Below the pieces are notes generated by a model. The model worked only from the letters and a program-made list of their open reading frames with translations. It was not told the origin of the DNA and ran no database searches. Positions 5,594 to 7,848 of a stretch of DNA of 7,848 nt are shown here, piece after piece. The DNA lies in contig JAFXHW010000055.1 of NCBI GenBank assembly GCA_017533545.1, positions 1 through 7,848 on the forward strand, in the 5' to 3' direction. How positions within the stretch are numbered: position 1 is the stretch's first letter; the number at the start of each line of letters is the position of its first letter. Position numbers and translations under genes: made by a program. The DNA comes from Clostridia bacterium. GTDB taxonomy: Bacteria; Bacillota_A; Clostridia; Oscillospirales; CAG-272.

Positions 5594-6898
5594 ATGTCCT
5601 ACATTCTGTATCCCCATTTCAGCATAAATGATCGCGGACATCTTACCGTACGCGGCCTTGATACCGTTGAGCTTGCCGAACAGTACGGTACGCCCGCCTA
5701 CATACTCGACGAGCAGTATATACGCGATATGTGCCGACTGTATAAGTCGTCGATGCAGAAGCATTTCGGCGACGACAGCGAGCCGCTGTTTGCCTCAAAG
5801 GCGCTTTCCTTTAAGCAGATATACCGTATCGTCAAAAGTGAGGGTATGAGCATTGATGTTGTTTCGCCGGGAGAGCTTTATACCGCGCTTTCGGCCGACT
5901 TTGATGCTTCGAAGATCTATTTTCACGGCAACAATAAGACCGATGCCGACCTCGAGTTTGCTTTAAAAGAGGGCGTCGGAGTGATCGTATGCGACAATTA
6001 CGAGGAGATTACGGCCCTTGAATCGCTCTGCGAGAAGATGGGCAAAAATCAGCGTATATATCTGCGTATTACTCCCGGAATCGATCCTCACACCCATCGT
6101 AAGATCATCACCGGAAGCGTTGATTCCAAATTCGGCAGTCCGATATCGACGGGTCAGGCGCTCGAAATGGTAAAATACGCCTTAAAACAGCCCCATCTGG
6201 AGCTTTACGGACTTCATTGCCATATCGGCTCACAGATATTCGATATATCGCCCTTTGCCGATGCCGCCGATATTATGATGCGATTTATCGCCGAGATCCG
6301 CGACAAGACGGGACACACGATCCGCGCACTCAACTTGGGAGGCGGATTTGGAGTGAGATACACCGAGGACGATCCCGTAATCGATTACGACGAGATGATC
6401 GGCGTGCTTGCCTCTCACGTCAAAGCGCTTGCGGGCGAGCTCGATATCGCGATGCCCCGCATTAATCTGGAGCCCGGACGTTCGATCGTGGCAGGTGCGG
6501 GACTTACCCTTTATACTGTCGGTACTGTGCGCGAGATACCCTCTTTCCGCAACTATGTGTCGGTAGACGGCGGTATGCCCGACAATCCGAGATATACACT
6601 TTACGGCTCGATATACACCCCCGTTATCGCTAACCGAGCGTGTGATGCCAAAGACTATCCTTGCACAATAGCCGGACGCTGCTGCGAAAGCGGAGATCTT
6701 CTTGCCGAAAATGCAATGATCCAGCGCTGCTCGCGCGGCGATATCCTTGCCGTGCTGGTAACGGGCGCATATAACTACTCAATGGCGTCGAACTATAACA
6801 GAATCCCCCGTCCGCCCGTTGTTATGGTAAAGGACGGCAAAAGCTACATAGCCGTTGAAAGAGAAAGCTATGGAGATCTTGTCCGTCTGGATAAATAA
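5594..6898 (+). CDS. lysA: diaminopimelate decarboxylase LysA
   Basis: A 434-residue PLP enzyme of fold type III that converts meso-diaminopimelate to L-lysine and CO2, the last step of lysine synthesis. Lys69 in FASKALS is the PLP-binding lysine. Also present: HCHIGSQ (208-214), the phosphate-binding GGGFG (249-253), EPGRS (293-297), CESGD (364-368, with the active-site Cys that acts across the dimer) and Tyr393 in GAYNYSMASNYN. All catalytic residues are intact and the length matches the family. The start has AAAGGA about 9 nt upstream, 36 bp after engB. No lysine riboswitch fits in that gap, so regulation by lysine at this point is unlikely. A related carboxynorspermidine decarboxylase is ruled out by length and motifs. 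Confidence 0.95.
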   Translation: MSYILYPHFSINDRGHLTVRGLDTVELAEQYGTPAYILDEQYIRDMCRLYKSSMQKHFGDDSEPLFASKALSFKQIYRIVKSEGMSIDVVSPGELYTALSADFDASKIYFHGNNKTDADLEFALKEGVGVIVCDNYEEITALESLCEKMGKNQRIYLRITPGIDPHTHRKIITGSVDSKFGSPISTGQALEMVKYALKQPHLELYGLHCHIGSQIFDISPFADAADIMMRFIAEIRDKTGHTIRALNLGGGFGVRYTEDDPVIDYDEMIGVLASHVKALAGELDIAMPRINLEPGRSIVAGAGLTLYTVGTVREIPSFRNYVSVDGGMPDNPRYTLYGSIYTPVIANRACDAKDYPCTIAGRCCESGDLLAENAMIQRCSRGDILAVLVTGAYNYSMASNYNRIPRPPVVMVKDGKSYIAVERESYGDLVRLDK

Positions 6899-6918
6899 TT
6901 TTTATTATAGGAAAAGTA

Positions 6919-7581
6919 ATGCTCAGAGATTTATTTGATACGTCACGTATTTTAGAATTATTGATAAGGATTCCCTGCATCCTCATTGCTCTTACCGTTC
7001 ACGAAGCGGCTCACGGGTACGTTGCCGCAAAGATGGGGGACAAAACCGCCGCAATGACCGGCCGTGTTTCCCTTAATCCTTTGCGTCATCTCGATCCGAT
7101 AGGCACACTTTGTATGCTCTTTTTCGGCGTGGGCTGGGCAAAGCCTGTGCCGATAATGACACACAATTTCAAAGACCGCAAAAAGGGAATGGCGCTTACC
7201 GCTTTGGCAGGACCCGTGTCAAACCTTTTGCTCGGCTTTATAGGCGTGTTTTTGTACTGTCTGTTCTATGCCCTGGCACCGTCCGGCATGAATGAAAACT
7301 TCGCCTACGCGATCATATTGCTCCTTGCAACCTTTGCTACCCTTAACGTGTCGCTGGCCGTTTTCAATATGATCCCTATTCCGCCCCTTGACGGCTCCCG
7401 AGTTCTGTTCGTCTTTTTGCCGGCAAAATACTATTTCGGTATAATGAAATACGAGCGATACATCATGATAGGCTTCATGTTGCTGCTCTGGACCGATATT
7501 CTGACTGTTCCGATATCAGGGGCTGTGTCTGCGATCATCAATGCTATGACGTATGTGGTTTGTCTTATTCCGGGACTGTGA
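6919..7581 (+). CDS. small site-2-protease-family (M50) membrane metalloprotease
   Basis: A 220-residue multi-pass membrane protein. The zinc site HEAAH (His28, Glu29, His32) lies in the first hydrophobic helix. The third ligand is expected in NMIPIPPLDGSRVL, with Asp158 as candidate. GRVSLNPLRHLDPIGT (48-63) and ALAGPVSNLLLG (95-106) are further family marks. Hydrophobic segments lie near 12-36, 64-72, 92-118, 129-150 and 178-200. No PDZ or CBS domain is present, unlike RseP and SpoIVFB, so it is the short form that often sits next to scpA in Firmicutes and whose substrate is unknown. AGGAAAAG precedes the ATG by six bases, and the gap from lysA is 20 bp. Intramembrane proteolysis is inferred from the intact motif. 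Confidence 0.92.
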   Translation: MLRDLFDTSRILELLIRIPCILIALTVHEAAHGYVAAKMGDKTAAMTGRVSLNPLRHLDPIGTLCMLFFGVGWAKPVPIMTHNFKDRKKGMALTALAGPVSNLLLGFIGVFLYCLFYALAPSGMNENFAYAIILLLATFATLNVSLAVFNMIPIPPLDGSRVLFVFLPAKYYFGIMKYERYIMIGFMLLLWTDILTVPISGAVSAIINAMTYVVCLIPGL

Positions 7582-7631
7582 TTTTTTCAAAATAAATTAT
7601 TGCTGCATTTAAAGTGTAGCGAGGTTAAAAA
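7580..7631 (+). repeat. direct repeat copy 1 (between M50 gene and scpA)
   Basis: A roughly 50-bp sequence that recurs at 7662-7710. A 23-bp core (7588-7610) is identical in both copies, and the rest differs only by single-base changes or short T-run length changes. It begins at the last bases of the M50 stop codon and ends with GCGAGGTTAAAAA, a ribosome-binding-site-like end with no start codon after it. It contains the perfect palindrome AATAAATTATT. Confidence 0.9.
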
Positions 7632-7661
7632 CAATCGTTAATATCCCTTCATACAGTTACA

Positions 7662-7710
7662 GATTTTCAAAATAAATTATTGCTGCATTTTAAAGTGTGG
7701 CGAGGTAAAA
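7662..7710 (+). repeat. direct repeat copy 2 carrying the scpA ribosome binding site
   Basis: Second copy at an 80-bp period (core 7668-7690). Its end, GCGAGGTAAAAA, provides the scpA Shine-Dalgarno (GAGGT, 7702-7706) five bases before the ATG. Being part of a functional start region suggests this is the ancestral copy. Confidence 0.9.
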
Positions 7711-7711
7711 A

Positions 7712-7848
7712 ATGGCGTTTGAAGATATTAAATTTCATTTGGAGGCGTTTGAAGGTCCGCTCGATCTTCTGCTGCATCTGATCCACAAAAACAAACTTTC
7801 GATATACGATATCCCGATATCGCTTATATTCGAGCAGTATATGGAATA
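7712..7848 (+). CDS. scpA: segregation and condensation protein ScpA (partial, 3' end outside window)
   Basis: The first 45 codons of scpA. The sequence [20 protein letters not shown] (8-27) followed by [18 protein letters not shown] is the hallmark N-terminus of the ScpA kleisin, which bridges the two SMC heads with ScpB in bacterial condensin. The start has GAGGT five bases upstream. It follows the M50 gene by 130 bp in the same direction with no terminator seen, so read-through is possible. scpB would be expected next, beyond the window. Confidence 0.94.
   Translation, partial: MAFEDIKFHLEAFEGPLDLLLHLIHKNKLSIYDIPISLIFEQYME

Noticed and set aside
7580..7710. Two-copy repeat considered as a CRISPR remnant
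   Set aside because: Only two copies, about 50 bp each with a 30-bp gap. The second copy carries the scpA ribosome binding site, and no cas genes are near.

Overview
The window reads as chromosomal DNA of an endospore-forming member of the Clostridia, probably an uncultured gut-type lineage of intermediate GC. Three things support this: a complete cotJABC spore-coat operon, strong AGGAGG-type ribosome binding sites with textbook sigma-A promoters, and the order lon - engB (ysxC) - lysA - M50 protease - scpA, of which lon-ysxC is a known Firmicutes adjacency. I recognise no phage, IS or CRISPR sequence, and no tRNA or rRNA gene.

Left part (1-2256, all minus strand). From right to left in the direction of transcription come cotJA, cotJB and cotJC (spore coat; CotJC is a manganese-catalase-like protein), then a strong 15-16 bp hairpin terminator. 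A perfect-looking sigma-A promoter (TTGACA-17 bp-TACAAT) follows. It drives a 23-codon ORF with a very strong Shine-Dalgarno, then two intrinsic terminators in a row, then the 5' part of an ABC exporter gene that leaves the window at base 1. Peptide, tandem terminators and exporter together resemble the ribosome-mediated attenuators that control antibiotic-responsive transporters such as BmrB-BmrCD of Bacillus subtilis. This is the most interesting part of the window.

Middle (2257-2487) is the divergent intergenic region between cotJA and lon. It holds a consensus sigma-A promoter for lon (TTGACA-17 bp-TATAAT), an imperfect palindrome at the expected transcription start, and a possible sporulation-sigma -10 element for cotJ on the other strand.

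Right part (2488-7848, all plus strand) is a tightly spaced housekeeping cluster with gaps of 20-36 bp: Lon protease, the ribosome-assembly GTPase EngB/YsxC, diaminopimelate decarboxylase LysA, a small integral-membrane site-2-type protease, and, after a 130 bp gap, the start of the chromosome-segregation gene scpA. That gap contains an approximately 50 bp sequence present twice, including a duplicated ribosome binding site. The products serve separate cell functions (proteolysis, 50S assembly, lysine and peptidoglycan precursor synthesis, membrane proteolysis, condensin), so the cluster is probably a growth-related transcription unit, not one pathway.
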